A stretch of DNA of 64,000 nucleotides from Gp1-AA133 sp964641665 (lineage in GTDB: Bacteria > Acidobacteriota > Terriglobia > Terriglobales > Acidobacteriaceae), in the NCBI GenBank assembly GCA_964641665.1, contig CAZXKO010000114.1, forward strand, positions 1 to 64,000. Reading direction: 5' to 3'. How positions within the stretch are numbered: position 1 is the first letter of the stretch; each line of letters starts with the position of its first letter. Shown piece after piece: positions 18,014 through 27,200 of the stretch. The notes below the pieces were generated by a model, which did no database searches, was not told where the DNA came from, and saw only the letters and a list, made by a program, of their open reading frames with translations. The position numbers were made by a program, and so were the translations under genes.

Positions 18014-18427
18014 ATGTCATCATCATTCAGGGATTTGCGGGTTTGGCAGGGCGCGATGAAACTGGCCAGTAACACCTACCGCTTGACTGCTAATTTTCCG
18101 AAGCACGAACTGTACGGCTTGAGCCAGCAAATGCGTCGGGCTGCGGTATCAGTTCCCCCCAACATTGCGGAAGGTAAGGGCCATCATTCCAACCCGGGAC
18201 TCGCGAACTTTCTTTTTCACGCGAGAGGTTCATTACTGGAATTGGAGACACAGATCGAAATTGCCGAGGACTTGAAGTACCTTCCCGAACACGACGCTCG
18301 ATTTCTACTAGACGAAGCCACCGCCGTTGGTAAGAGTTTGAGTGGACTAATTAATTCGCTGGGCGCTGGATCTGCCAACGACCAACGACCAAGGACCAAC
18401 GACCGAGTGTCAACGACTACCGACTAA
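18014..18427 (+). CDS. Four-helix bundle protein (23S rRNA IVP / Avd-like family)
   Basis: 137 aa. FRDLRVWQGAMKLASNTYRL and FPKHELYGLSQQMRRAAVSV followed by PPNIAEGKGHHS are diagnostic of the S23/IVP fold, a pentameric four-helix bundle that also includes Avd of diversity-generating retroelements. GGAGG lies 7 nt before the ATG at 18014. The last ~15 codons (NDQRPRTNDRVSTTTD) and the stop are encoded by the right heptad array, so the C-terminus was created by the repeat. Inserted between DUF1385 and prfA. No reverse transcriptase or 23S gene is nearby. Function of stand-alone copies is unknown; rRNA or nucleic-acid binding is plausible. Confidence 0.85.
   Translation: MSSSFRDLRVWQGAMKLASNTYRLTANFPKHELYGLSQQMRRAAVSVPPNIAEGKGHHSNPGLANFLFHARGSLLELETQIEIAEDLKYLPEHDARFLLDEATAVGKSLSGLINSLGAGSANDQRPRTNDRVSTTTD
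18374..18403 (-). repeat. Right heptad array flanking the four-helix-bundle gene
   Basis: Inverted counterpart of 17895-17924. It lies within the 3' end of the coding sequence. Degenerate units (ACGACTACCGACTAA) continue to the stop codon six bases before prfA. Confidence 0.8.
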
Positions 18428-18433
18428 CTACCC

Positions 18434-19513
18434 ATGTTCGAAAGATTGTCCCAACTCGAAGCCCGCTACGAGGAAATGAACCGGGCCCTCGCTTCGCCGG
18501 AGATCGTCAACGATTCGGCGAAATACCAGAAGACCGCCAAGGCCCATAGCGAAATCGCCCCGGTCGTCGAAAAGTACCGCGAGTACAAAGACCTCACCCG
18601 CGGCATCGCCGAGAGCAAGGCCGTCCTCGCCGACGAAAAAGATCCCGACATGCGCGCCTACGCCCAGGAAGAACTCACCCAGCTCGAGTCCCGCGTCGCC
18701 CAGGTCGAAGCCGACTTGAAAGTCCTCCTCCTGCCCAAAGATCCCAACGACGAAAAGGACATCATCCTCGAAATCCGCGCCGGCACTGGCGGCGATGAAG
18801 CCACGCTCTTCGCCGACGAAATGTTCCGCATGTACTCCCGCTACGCCGAAACCCAGGGCTGGAAAGTGGAAGTACTCTCGACATCGGAGTCTTCCGTCGG
18901 CGGCCTGAAAGAAGTCATCGCCATCATCGAAGGCAAACGCGTCTACTCGCAGCTCAAATACGAAAGCGGCGTCCACCGCGTACAGCGCGTTCCGGCCACC
19001 GAACAGCAAGGCCGCGTCCACACTTCCGCCGTGACCGTCGCCGTTCTGCCCGAAGCCGAAGACGTCGACATCAAGATCGAGGCCAAAGACCTCCGCATCG
19101 ACACCTTCTGCTCGTCCGGCCCGGGTGGTCAGTCCGTCAATACGACATATTCTGCCGTCCGCATCACGCACATTCCCACGAACACTGTCGTCAGCTGCCA
19201 GGACGAAAAATCCCAGATCAAGAACCGCGAGAAAGGCATGCGCGTCCTGCGCTCCCGCCTCTACGAAATCGAAATGCAGAAACAGCAGGAGGCCCTCGCG
19301 AAAGAGCGCAAAGCCATGGTGGGCTCGGGCGACCGCAGCGAGAAGATTCGCACCTACAACTTCCCGCAAAACCGCGTCACCGACCACCGCATCGGCCTCA
19401 CCATCCACCAACTCACCGAAGTGATGGACGGCAAACTGCAGCCCATCGTCGACGCCCTCATCACCCACTACCAGGCCGAGAAGCTGAAACAGGAAACGAC
19501 GTCAGTAGCCTGA
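18434..19513 (+). CDS. prfA: Peptide chain release factor 1
   Basis: 359 aa, terminates translation at UAA/UAG on the ribosome. Codon-recognition motif PAT in RVPATEQQGRVHTSA (the RF1 form; RF2 has SPF). Catalytic GGQ in SSGPGGQSVNTTYSAVRITH, whose Gln is the substrate of PrmC encoded downstream. N-terminal helical domain (residues 1-100), full family length. No Shine-Dalgarno is visible: the bases before ATG 18434 are the tail of the heptad repeat, so the native leader may have been displaced. Confidence 0.97.
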   Translation: MFERLSQLEARYEEMNRALASPEIVNDSAKYQKTAKAHSEIAPVVEKYREYKDLTRGIAESKAVLADEKDPDMRAYAQEELTQLESRVAQVEADLKVLLLPKDPNDEKDIILEIRAGTGGDEATLFADEMFRMYSRYAETQGWKVEVLSTSESSVGGLKEVIAIIEGKRVYSQLKYESGVHRVQRVPATEQQGRVHTSAVTVAVLPEAEDVDIKIEAKDLRIDTFCSSGPGGQSVNTTYSAVRITHIPTNTVVSCQDEKSQIKNREKGMRVLRSRLYEIEMQKQQEALAKERKAMVGSGDRSEKIRTYNFPQNRVTDHRIGLTIHQLTEVMDGKLQPIVDALITHYQAEKLKQETTSVA

Positions 19514-19565
19514 GACACTCCAAACACGAGGGATGAGCACGACCCGCAAGGACAAGCACGGCACA

Positions 19566-19611
19566 CGTAGGGACGGCCGCCCCCGGCCGTCCAGGCCGAG
19601 CGAAGCTCGGC
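19566..19611. repeat. Type A palindromic repeat
   Basis: GTAGGGACGGCCGCCCCCGG then GCCGAGCGAAGCTCGGC, in the prfA-prmC gap. Confidence 0.8.
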
Positions 19612-19669
19612 AAGCCTTTTCGCAGCGGATGCAACCCGGAGCTCCAGAATCCCTGATGTCCCAAGAATC

Positions 19670-19697
19670 CCTCCGTGCCTCCGCGTCTCCGTGTTGA
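19670..19697. repeat. Type E 'CTCCGTG' repeat
   Basis: CCTCCGTGCCTCCGCGTCTC continuing CGTGTTGAA. Copies at 58417-58436, 58604-58632, 60121-60149 and 62081-62108. It ends 10 bases before the prmC ATG and leaves no clear Shine-Dalgarno. Confidence 0.7.
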
Positions 19698-19707
19698 AAT
19701 AGACCCA

Positions 19708-20583
19708 ATGCCCCTCCGCGACTCCCTCCAATCCGCGATCGCCCGCCTCACCGCCGACCACGTCCCCTCGCCCCGCCTGAACGCCGAACTGCTCCTGATG
19801 TTCACGCTCACCTGCGACCGAGCTCACCTCTACGCCCACCCCGAGCGCGAACTCACGCCCGCAGAACTCGCTCGCTACAGCGAAGCCCTCACCCAGCGCT
19901 CTAAAGGCGTCCCCACGCAATACATCACCGGCCACCAGGAATTCTGGGGACTCGACCTCATCGTCTCCCCCGCCGTCCTCATCCCGCGCCCTGAGACCGA
20001 GCACCTCATCGAAACCGTGCTCCCGCTCGCCCGCGCCATCCCGCGTCCCGAAATTGCCGACGTCGGCACCGGCTCCGGCGCCATCGCCCTCGCCCTCGCG
20101 AAAGAACTCCCAACCGCCGAAATTCACGCCACCGACAACTCCCCCGCCGCGCTCGAAATCGCCGAAGCCAACGCCGCTCGTCTTCAACTCGAATTCCGCA
20201 CCGAGAATCAGCACGCCCCCGAGCGCCGCCTCTTCTTCCACGACACCGACCTGCTCACCGGCCTCGAAGCCGCCGCCTACGACTTCGTCGTCTCCAACCC
20301 GCCCTATGTCGGCGAAGCCGAAGAAGACACCGTTCAACTCGAAGTCCGCAAATTCGAACCCCGCACCGCCGTCTTCGCCGGTCCCACCGGACTCGAAGTC
20401 ATCGCCAACCTGATCCCCGCCGCCCACGCCGCCCTCAAGCCCGGCGGTTCCCTCATCATGGAAATCAGCGGCACCATTGCGAGCGGCGTGCGCACGCTCC
20501 TCGACGGCTGGGAAAACATAACACTGACAAATGACTTGCAAGGAATTCCGCGCGTCGTCTCTGCCCGCAAACCGCAGCCATAA
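19708..20583 (+). CDS. prmC: Peptide chain release factor N5-glutamine methyltransferase
   Basis: Methylates the GGQ glutamine of RF1/RF2 using SAM. 291 aa: N-terminal helical substrate-binding domain (about 1-85), then a Rossmann methyltransferase with ADVGTGSGAIALAL (SAM loop) and the catalytic NPPY in VVSNPPYVGEAEED. Start ATG 19708 (MPLRDSLQ); an upstream in-frame extension consists of repeat DNA. Paired with prfA as in most bacteria. Confidence 0.95.
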   Translation: MPLRDSLQSAIARLTADHVPSPRLNAELLLMFTLTCDRAHLYAHPERELTPAELARYSEALTQRSKGVPTQYITGHQEFWGLDLIVSPAVLIPRPETEHLIETVLPLARAIPRPEIADVGTGSGAIALALAKELPTAEIHATDNSPAALEIAEANAARLQLEFRTENQHAPERRLFFHDTDLLTGLEAAAYDFVVSNPPYVGEAEEDTVQLEVRKFEPRTAVFAGPTGLEVIANLIPAAHAALKPGGSLIMEISGTIASGVRTLLDGWENITLTNDLQGIPRVVSARKPQP

Positions 20584-20651
20584 ACTAAAATCATCCGCAG
20601 CCGAATCCGGGGAATCTGTAACCTTGACCGCGCGTGATTCGAGGTGGTCGT

Positions 20652-21779
20652 ATGCACTTGAAACCTTTTCTGCTCGACGCCTGGCTCGACACCTACGAAC
20701 ACGGCATTGAATTCAATCTTGCCGCCAGCACTGGTCCTGTCTGGACTCCGAGCGAACTCCTCGAACTCGGCGGCAACGAAGCCCGTGAGCGTTACCTGAA
20801 TCACAAAGTGGTCTACGGCCGCCCCGCAGGCGCCGACAGCCTGCGCGAAGCCATCGCAGAAATGCAGGGCGTCCCCTTCGACTCGGTGCAGGTCGTTACC
20901 GGCGCCTCAGAGGCATTGACCGTTTTGATGTGGCTGGCCGCCGAGCCCGGAGCCAACGTCATCGTGCCCCTCCCAGGTTTCACGACGTTCTCAGCGCTCC
21001 CGGAATCGCTTGGCCTCGAAACTCGTTTCTACCGCGTGCGCCGCGAGAACAACTTCCAGATCGATGTGGACGAAATCCAACACCTCGCCGACTCCGAGAC
21101 CAAGCTGATCCTCGTCAACAGCCCGCACAATCCCACCGGTGCCACCATCAGCGATTCCGATATGGAGTCCCTGCACGAGTTCACTTCCCAGCGCGGCATC
21201 CAGCTGGTGAGCGACGAGGTCTTTCACCCCATCTATCACGGACGCGAAACAAAATCCGCCGTGCGCCTCCCGCACGCCACCGTGATCAGCGATCTGTCGA
21301 AGGCCTTCTCGCTCGCCGGAACGCGCACCGGATGGATGATTGAGCACGACGCTACGCGACGCGAACAATACTGGACCGCCCGCGCCTACTTCTCGGTCTG
21401 CAACAACACGTCCGGCGAAATCCTCTCCGAGGTCGCGATTCGCAACCGCGCCACCGTTCTCGAGAAAACGCAGGAAGCCGCCACCCGAAACCTTGCCCTG
21501 CTCGACCGCTTCATGGGAGACCATCGTGAAGTACTAGGCTGGATCCGTCCCCAAGGCGGCATGACGGCCTTCCCATGGCTGATGAGCGGAGAAGACGCCC
21601 GTCCCTTCTGTCAGGCCGCCACCGAGCACGGCCTCCTGTTCGTGCCGGGAGACTGTTTCGACGTCCCCTCCCACTTCCGCCTGGGATTCTCCGCCGCCGG
21701 CGAAGATTTCCCCCGAGGACTCGACTGCATGGGAGAGTTCGTTAGAAGTTGGTCCGGAAAAACCGTCGCCGCGGACTAA
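20652..21779 (+). CDS. PLP-dependent aminotransferase, class I/II
   Basis: 375 aa, fold type I. PLP lysine in ISDLSKAFSLAGTRTGWM; the pyridine-nitrogen Asp and a phosphate-binding segment are in LVSDEVFHPIYHG; SPHNPTGATIS contains the conserved Asn-Pro. VVTGASEALTVLMWL precedes the cofactor phosphate site. ATG 20652 has GAGGTGG 6 nt upstream; a GTG at 20634 is possible. Closest in style to capreomycidine-synthase/aspartate-aminotransferase-like enzymes; substrate not assignable from sequence alone. Confidence 0.88.
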   Translation: MHLKPFLLDAWLDTYEHGIEFNLAASTGPVWTPSELLELGGNEARERYLNHKVVYGRPAGADSLREAIAEMQGVPFDSVQVVTGASEALTVLMWLAAEPGANVIVPLPGFTTFSALPESLGLETRFYRVRRENNFQIDVDEIQHLADSETKLILVNSPHNPTGATISDSDMESLHEFTSQRGIQLVSDEVFHPIYHGRETKSAVRLPHATVISDLSKAFSLAGTRTGWMIEHDATRREQYWTARAYFSVCNNTSGEILSEVAIRNRATVLEKTQEAATRNLALLDRFMGDHREVLGWIRPQGGMTAFPWLMSGEDARPFCQAATEHGLLFVPGDCFDVPSHFRLGFSAAGEDFPRGLDCMGEFVRSWSGKTVAAD

Positions 21780-21789
21780 GAAGCGCGCC

Positions 21790-22240
21790 GTTTTCTGCTC
21801 GGACTCGTCAGCGAACCTCGTGCACTAAAGAGGCGAGTCCGCTTTTCTCTGCGTCCTCAGCGGCCTTGCTCCGCGCCCCCTGCGGTCAAAAGCTTTTCAA
21901 TTCGCCAGTCGCCATTCGCCATTCCCTCAAAACCTAACCCTTTTCTGTCCGGACTTCTCACCGAACCTTGTGCACTAAAGTGGCGACTCCGCCGTTCTCT
22001 GCGCCCTCTGCGGTCAAAAGCTTTTCAGTCCCCGCTCGTCACTCGTCACTCGCCACTCGCCACTCGCCATTCGCCACTCGCCATTCCCTCAAAACCTAAC
22101 CCTTTTCTGTCCGGACTCCTCAGCGAACCTTGTGCACTAAAGTGGCGACTCTGCTTTTCTCTGCGCCCGCAGCGGCCTTTCTCCGCGCGCCCTGCGGTCA
22201 AAAGCTTTTCATTCGCCACTCGCAATTCGTCACTCGCCAT
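21790..22240. repeat. Three imperfect ~150-bp tandem repeats
   Basis: Each unit runs TTCTG(T/C)(C/T)CGGACT...TCA(G/C)CGAACCT(C/T)GTGCACTAAAG(A/T)GGCGA...CTCTGCG...GCGGTCAAAAGCTTTTCA and ends in short CGCCATT/CGCCACT heptad arrays and CCTCAAAACCTAACCC. Units begin near 21795, 21948 and 22105. No gene; fills the gap between the aminotransferase and the convergent TonB receptor. Confidence 0.8.
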
Positions 22241-22244
22241 TGCC

Positions 22245-25200
22245 TCAAAACTTCACCCTCACCCCGATCTGCGCCGCAAACGGAATCCCCACCGTCGTCC
22301 CCGGCCCAAAAAAATCCCCCAGCGCCCCGGCCGCAAACTTCACCTGATCCACATTGGTAATCGGCCGGGTCGTCGAGCACGCAGCGTCCAGACAAAATGC
22401 CGTCGCGTTCGCAATGTCATTCACCGGCACTGGCAGCGCCCCGATATCGCCAACATAATTGTTCCCCGGATTATTCCGGTTGAACAAGTTGAAGAACTCC
22501 ACAAACGGATTCACCTCCACCCGCTCCCTCACCCGAAACGGCCGCGCCACCCGCAGATCCACCTGCGCGAACGGAGTCCCCCGGAACTGATCCAGCGTCG
22601 TCTGCACCCCGTTCACCACCGCGCGATTGTTTCCGATATCTCCCAGCCCGTTGATATCCGCCTGCGTCGCAATCGTGAACGGACGCGCGCTCTCCGCCTG
22701 CGCCAGCATCGACAACTCGAACCCCAGCGGCGCGTGCACCACGCCCGCCAGCACAAACCGGTGCCGCACATCCTCGCCTGACGGCCCGTAATCCCCCGGC
22801 CCAAACGCGTTCAGCGGATTGCACACCCCGTTCACGTAGTCAAACAACTCGCCCACCGTGCAGCCCCACGTCTTCGCGGAAGCCAGCGTGTAGTTCGCAA
22901 TCAGATTCGCGCGCGAACCCACTTTCCCCTGCAGATGCACCGACGTCGCGTCATACGTCGACCGGTTATCCGTCTTGTACAGCGTCACATTCGGCACCAG
23001 CGCCTGGTTCGCCGGGTCGGGCGCAAACAAATCCGTCCCCGCAATGAAGTTGTACGCTCGGTACGCGTGGTTCCCCTGCTCGTGCGTCCAATCAACGCTG
23101 AGCGTCCAGTGCTCGTTCAGAGCGCGCTGCACTCCGGCGCTCGCGTGCAACGCATACGGCGTCTTGTACTGCGAATCCACCAGCGCGCCCTGGCCTCCGC
23201 CCGGAATGCATCCCGCATCTCCCGGATGCACGCACGTTCCTGGCGCCGCATTCACCGCCTGCAACGCGCTCACCCAGCCGTTCTGGGCCAGGTCGTTGTA
23301 GTAGATCCCGATCCCCGCGCGAATCACCGTCTGCTCACTGCGCCCCGGCGAATACGCCACGCCCAGCCGCGGACCGGTCTGCTTGCGATAGTCGTGCGGC
23401 GTCCCATTCGCCAGCCCAATCCCCAGCGCCTTCAACGTCAGATACGCCGGATTTTCCGCCTGGGTCCGCCCCGATGCGGTCAGCAATCCAAACGTCGTGT
23501 CGTACCGCAGCCCGTAGTTCACCGTCAAGTGCGAACTCACGCGCCACGAGTCCTGCGCGTACAATCCCAGCCGCTCCACATGCTGCGAGAAACTGCCCTC
23601 ACCCGCCGGAGCGTTCGTGCACCCGATATTCGGATCCGGCGTAACGTTCGCGCAAGTCGGATCGAAATAAAACTGCCCCGGATTCGCTACGTAGAAAGCC
23701 GGATTCTGCGGATACGTGATCAGCGTCTCTTCCGTCCCCGACAGCGCGCCGCTCAGCACCGGCTCGTGAATCCAGTTGATCCCGACCTTCGGCGCATGCC
23801 GCCCCGTCGCGTGGCTCACGTCGTAGCGCAGCTGATATTTCTCCTGGTTGCGCAGCACGGGAAACGCTGTGATCGGCGTCGCGAACTGGTTGTCGCCGAA
23901 CGTTTCGAATCCCGAGATCGTATGGAACGTCTCGCTGAAGGGAAACGCCAGCGCAAACCCCAGGTACTGATTGCGCGACTCCGTATGATGCAACCCGCTC
24001 GCGCCGAACGTGAGCGACCCCAGCCATGTCGGACTGAATGTGTACTGGTTGCCCACCACCAGGTTCAGATAATTCGATCCCGAGGTCGCCCCCGTCGACG
24101 GCAGCGTCGCTTGCTGCACCAGATCATTCCGCGTCGTGTAGTTGTCCCCCGACCCGCGCAGGAACCACTGCGAGCGCGCCGATTGCGCCCAGTCCAGCCG
24201 CGCCGTTCCCATGTAATCGTGGAAGGGAACCGCCACGTGGTCGGGCACCGCAATCGAATTCACGCCGACCGCTTGCCCCTCGTTGTTCACGCCATGAATG
24301 AGTCCGGCCGATGCCAATGCGGCCAGCGCGTTGAACTGCGTCAGGCTGTCAGGACTGTAGCTGATGCTCGCGTCCTCATGCACCGCTTCAAACGAAGCGA
24401 AGAACCATAGCTTGTCGCGCTCGAGCGACCCGCCCAGCGTGGCCACGTAGTTCTGCCGCGAGAACGGCTGCTTCGGTTCCGGCGCCGGATTGTCAATCGG
24501 GAAGCGCGCATTCAAACTCGCCGCCCGCTCGTAAAATGCGCCCGTCCCATGCCAGTCGTTCGTTCCGTGCTTGGTCGTGATGACCACCGACCCGCCCACC
24601 GTCCGTCCCGTGTCCGCATCCTCCTGTGAAGTCCGCACGGCGAACTCCTGGATCGCGTCCGGCGAAAAGCTCTGAAGAAAGCCACCGATGTAATCGTCGG
24701 AGTTGTCGCCCCCGTCCACCGACAACTCCACGTTCAGCCCCGAACTGCCTCCGAACGAAACCGCCGTGATCCGCGCCTTGGTCGGATCCGAAGGCTCCAC
24801 TGGCTCGGTCCCTGGCACCAGGTACGCGATGTTGGCAAAGCTCCGGCTCGCCAGCGGAATCGTTTCAAGATCCCGCGGCGTCACCGCCCCTTGATGGACT
24901 GCGCTCGCCGTGTCGATCGCTTCCGTCGTGATCGACGACGCCTGTCCCTGCACGCTCACGCGTTCCTGTGCCGCCGCCGGCTTCAGCGTCACCGTCACGT
25001 CGCGCACCGTGCTCACCACCACATCCACATCGGCATGCGCATCGGCAAAACCGCTCGCGCTGACCGTCACCCGGTAGGAACCAGGCAACAGCCCCTCGAT
25101 CCGAAACTCTCCCCGAGCATTGCTGTTCCCCTCGCTGATCTGCGACGACCCTTTGGACTGCACCACGATCTTCGCACCCGCAATCCGTCCCCCGGTGAAA

Positions 25201-25349
25201 TCCTGCACTTCCCCGCGCAAAGTCCCGCGTGGATTCTGCCCTACCGATGGAACTGGGAAAAAACCGGCCGCCAGCAAAATGAAAAAAGCTGTAGTGCGCC
25301 GCCGTGGGCGCGAACTCAATATGAAAATAGGCGTGGCAACGAGCGGCAT
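22245..25349 (-). CDS. Large TonB-dependent receptor with CarboxypepD_reg domain
   Basis: 1034 aa outer-membrane transporter. Signal peptide (TAFFILLAAGFFPVPSVGQ), a carboxypeptidase-regulatory-like beta-sandwich at about residues 40-125 (GTLRGEVQDFTGGRIAGAKI, GEFRIEGLLPGSYRVTVSASG), then a plug (about 130-280, SVDGGDNSDDYIGGFLQ, VRTSQEDADTGRTVGGSV) and a long beta-barrel ending aromatic-like at VGIPFAAQIGVRVKF. This is the Oar/OmpA-related receptor class expanded in Acidobacteriota; ligands are probably polysaccharide or peptide oligomers. No TonB box is obvious. Single-gene unit. Confidence 0.9.
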   Translation of the reverse strand: MPLVATPIFILSSRPRRRTTAFFILLAAGFFPVPSVGQNPRGTLRGEVQDFTGGRIAGAKIVVQSKGSSQISEGNSNARGEFRIEGLLPGSYRVTVSASGFADAHADVDVVVSTVRDVTVTLKPAAAQERVSVQGQASSITTEAIDTASAVHQGAVTPRDLETIPLASRSFANIAYLVPGTEPVEPSDPTKARITAVSFGGSSGLNVELSVDGGDNSDDYIGGFLQSFSPDAIQEFAVRTSQEDADTGRTVGGSVVITTKHGTNDWHGTGAFYERAASLNARFPIDNPAPEPKQPFSRQNYVATLGGSLERDKLWFFASFEAVHEDASISYSPDSLTQFNALAALASAGLIHGVNNEGQAVGVNSIAVPDHVAVPFHDYMGTARLDWAQSARSQWFLRGSGDNYTTRNDLVQQATLPSTGATSGSNYLNLVVGNQYTFSPTWLGSLTFGASGLHHTESRNQYLGFALAFPFSETFHTISGFETFGDNQFATPITAFPVLRNQEKYQLRYDVSHATGRHAPKVGINWIHEPVLSGALSGTEETLITYPQNPAFYVANPGQFYFDPTCANVTPDPNIGCTNAPAGEGSFSQHVERLGLYAQDSWRVSSHLTVNYGLRYDTTFGLLTASGRTQAENPAYLTLKALGIGLANGTPHDYRKQTGPRLGVAYSPGRSEQTVIRAGIGIYYNDLAQNGWVSALQAVNAAPGTCVHPGDAGCIPGGGQGALVDSQYKTPYALHASAGVQRALNEHWTLSVDWTHEQGNHAYRAYNFIAGTDLFAPDPANQALVPNVTLYKTDNRSTYDATSVHLQGKVGSRANLIANYTLASAKTWGCTVGELFDYVNGVCNPLNAFGPGDYGPSGEDVRHRFVLAGVVHAPLGFELSMLAQAESARPFTIATQADINGLGDIGNNRAVVNGVQTTLDQFRGTPFAQVDLRVARPFRVRERVEVNPFVEFFNLFNRNNPGNNYVGDIGALPVPVNDIANATAFCLDAACSTTRPITNVDQVKFAAGALGDFFGPGTTVGIPFAAQIGVRVKF

Positions 25350-25681
25350 CTGCGGATGGGCGCTCCCGAAAGATCTTCGCCGGGACCCTCGAATCCTAAC
25401 TTTCCGCGTCGGCCTACTACCAGCCGTCGTTGGTCGCGAATCGGCGACAGAAAAAATTCAACTCCGCCGTCAGGGGCCTCCTTAGCGCCCTTGCGAACAC
25501 TTTGCGACCTTTGCGGCTAAGAGCCTTTCCGTCTCGCCTGAAAAGAACGAGCGACCGAGGACAAGAATTCGGGAACTGCGGTGGGAATTAGCAGAGGGCC
25601 CAGTAAGTCCCGAGGCGAGACTTTGACACTTTGAAACCTTGAAACGCTGAAACTTTGAAACCAGAAACCCGAAACTCGAAC
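25350..25681. other. Gap with heptad array
   Basis: About 330 bp between two leftward genes. At 25483-25530 it holds a CTTTGCGACCTTTGCGG-type element, and at about 25619-25682 an array of 7-8 bp TTGAAAC / CGAAACT units running to the purF stop. No gene seen. Confidence 0.6.
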
Positions 25682-27109
25682 CTATCTCTTCACTTCCGCC
25701 GCCTGGATCTCCTCCACATCCACCCAGTTCGTCGGATACTTCCCCGTATAGCATGCAGTGCAGTAAGTCGTCTTTTCACCCTCGCCGCAAGCCGCCTTCA
25801 ATCCCTCGAGCGAGAGATAGGCGAGCGAATCCGCCCCCACATACTCACGAATTTCTTCGATCGTCTTATTCGCCGCAATTAGCTGCCGCTTCGACGGGGT
25901 GTCCACCCCGTAGAAACAAGGCGAAATCGTTGGTGGGCACGAAATCCGCATATGCACTTCTTTCGCCCCGGCATTGCGCACCATGCGTACGATTTTCTTG
26001 CTGGTCGTCCCGCGCACGATCGAGTCGTCGATCAGCACCACCCGCTTGCCTTCCAGTAACGAACGCACCGGGTTCAGTTTCAACTTCACCCCGAAATCGC
26101 GCACACTCTGCGTCGGTTCGATGAACGTCCGCCCCACGTAGTGGTTGCGAATAAGCCCGAAGCGAAAAGGAATCCCGCTCTCGGCTGCATATCCCACCGC
26201 CGCCGTGACGCCCGAATCCGGCACCGGCACCACCACGTCCGCATGCACAGGAGCTTCCTGAGCCAGTTGCCGCCCCAGGTTCTCCCGGCTGACCTGCACC
26301 GACCGTCCGAACACCGAACTGTCCGGCCGCGAAAAATACACATGCTCGAAGATGCAGCTCGACTGTGTCGCCGCGGGTGAGTAGAACCGCGACGTGATCC
26401 CCTCCGGTCCCACAATCACCAGTTCTCCGGGTTTCACCTCGCGCTCGTAAGTCGCGCCAATCAAATCGAATGCGCAGGTTTCGGAGGCGAACACGATCGT
26501 GTCCTGCTTCAACCCTTCCTGCGCCGGAATCCGCCCCAACGCCAGCGGCCGGAACCCGCGTGGATCGCGCGCCGCAAACACCCGGTCCGTCGACACCATC
26601 ACCAGCGAAAACGCGCCTTCCACGCGCCGCAACGCATCCGCCATCGCTTCTGGCAACGTATGCTCGCGCGAAAGCGCGATCAGGTGCACGATCACCTCGG
26701 TGTCGCTGGTGGTCTGAAAAATCGACCCTTGCGCCTCCAGCCGCGATCGGATCTCCTGCGCATTCACCAGGTTGCCGTTATGCGCCAGGGCGATCGACCC
26801 CTTATTCGACTGCACCAGAATCGGCTGCGCATTCAGCAGCGCCGAATCTCCGGTGGTCGAGTAGCGCGTGTGCCCGATGGCCAGCGTTCCCCGCAACTTA
26901 GCCAACACTTCCTCGACAAAAATATCCGCCACCAGCCCCATCGACCGGTGCAGCCGCAAGTTCATCCCATCGGAGCTGACAATCCCCGCCGACTCCTGCC
27001 CGCGATGCTGCAATGCATGCAGCCCCAGGTAAGCAAGCTTCTCCGCCTCAGGATGCGCGTAGATCGCGACCACCCCACACTCTTCGCGAAATTTGTCAGA
27101 TGCAGCCAT
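25682..27109 (-). CDS. purF: Amidophosphoribosyltransferase
   Basis: First committed enzyme of purine synthesis: PRPP + glutamine to 5-phosphoribosylamine. 475 aa. Class II glutaminase with catalytic Cys in EECGVVAIYAHPEA (exposed after propeptide cleavage as in B. subtilis), ALQHRGQESAGI, and a PRPP loop VVLIDDSIVRGTTSK. Cysteines in SSCIFEHVYFSRPDS, MRISCPPT and YCTACYTGKYPT match the [4Fe-4S]-binding positions of the Bacillus-type enzyme. Start ATG 27109 (MAASDKF); a 9-codon upstream extension would only produce a longer propeptide. purL lies upstream on the same strand, 240 bp away across repeats. Confidence 0.96.
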   Translation of the reverse strand: MAASDKFREECGVVAIYAHPEAEKLAYLGLHALQHRGQESAGIVSSDGMNLRLHRSMGLVADIFVEEVLAKLRGTLAIGHTRYSTTGDSALLNAQPILVQSNKGSIALAHNGNLVNAQEIRSRLEAQGSIFQTTSDTEVIVHLIALSREHTLPEAMADALRRVEGAFSLVMVSTDRVFAARDPRGFRPLALGRIPAQEGLKQDTIVFASETCAFDLIGATYEREVKPGELVIVGPEGITSRFYSPAATQSSCIFEHVYFSRPDSSVFGRSVQVSRENLGRQLAQEAPVHADVVVPVPDSGVTAAVGYAAESGIPFRFGLIRNHYVGRTFIEPTQSVRDFGVKLKLNPVRSLLEGKRVVLIDDSIVRGTTSKKIVRMVRNAGAKEVHMRISCPPTISPCFYGVDTPSKRQLIAANKTIEEIREYVGADSLAYLSLEGLKAACGEGEKTTYCTACYTGKYPTNWVDVEEIQAAEVKR

Positions 27110-27134
27110 TAGCAATTTGCCTTTAGCACTTAGC

Positions 27135-27174
27135 AAGCTGTCAGCTGTCAGCCGTCAGCTCTCAGCCTTCAGCA
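27135..27174. repeat. Heptad array GTCAGCT/GTCAGCC
   Basis: Five to six 7-bp units (CTGTCAGCTGTCAGCCGTCA and onward) just upstream of purF. Same unit family as 30260-30311 and the array inside selB. Confidence 0.7.
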
Positions 27175-27200
27175 AAACCGTAAGCCATACCACGACCCAC

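Noticed and set aside
18428..19468. Reverse frame over prfA, 346 codons
   Set aside because: Antisense shadow of prfA; composition is the complement of a normal protein.
21905..22090. CRISPR-like short repeats
   Set aside because: Units are 7 bp, contiguous and degenerate with no spacers, and no cas gene is present.
22935..24410. 491-codon forward frame antisense to the TonB receptor
   Set aside because: Arg-rich, no start signal and no family; typical shadow of a high-GC gene.
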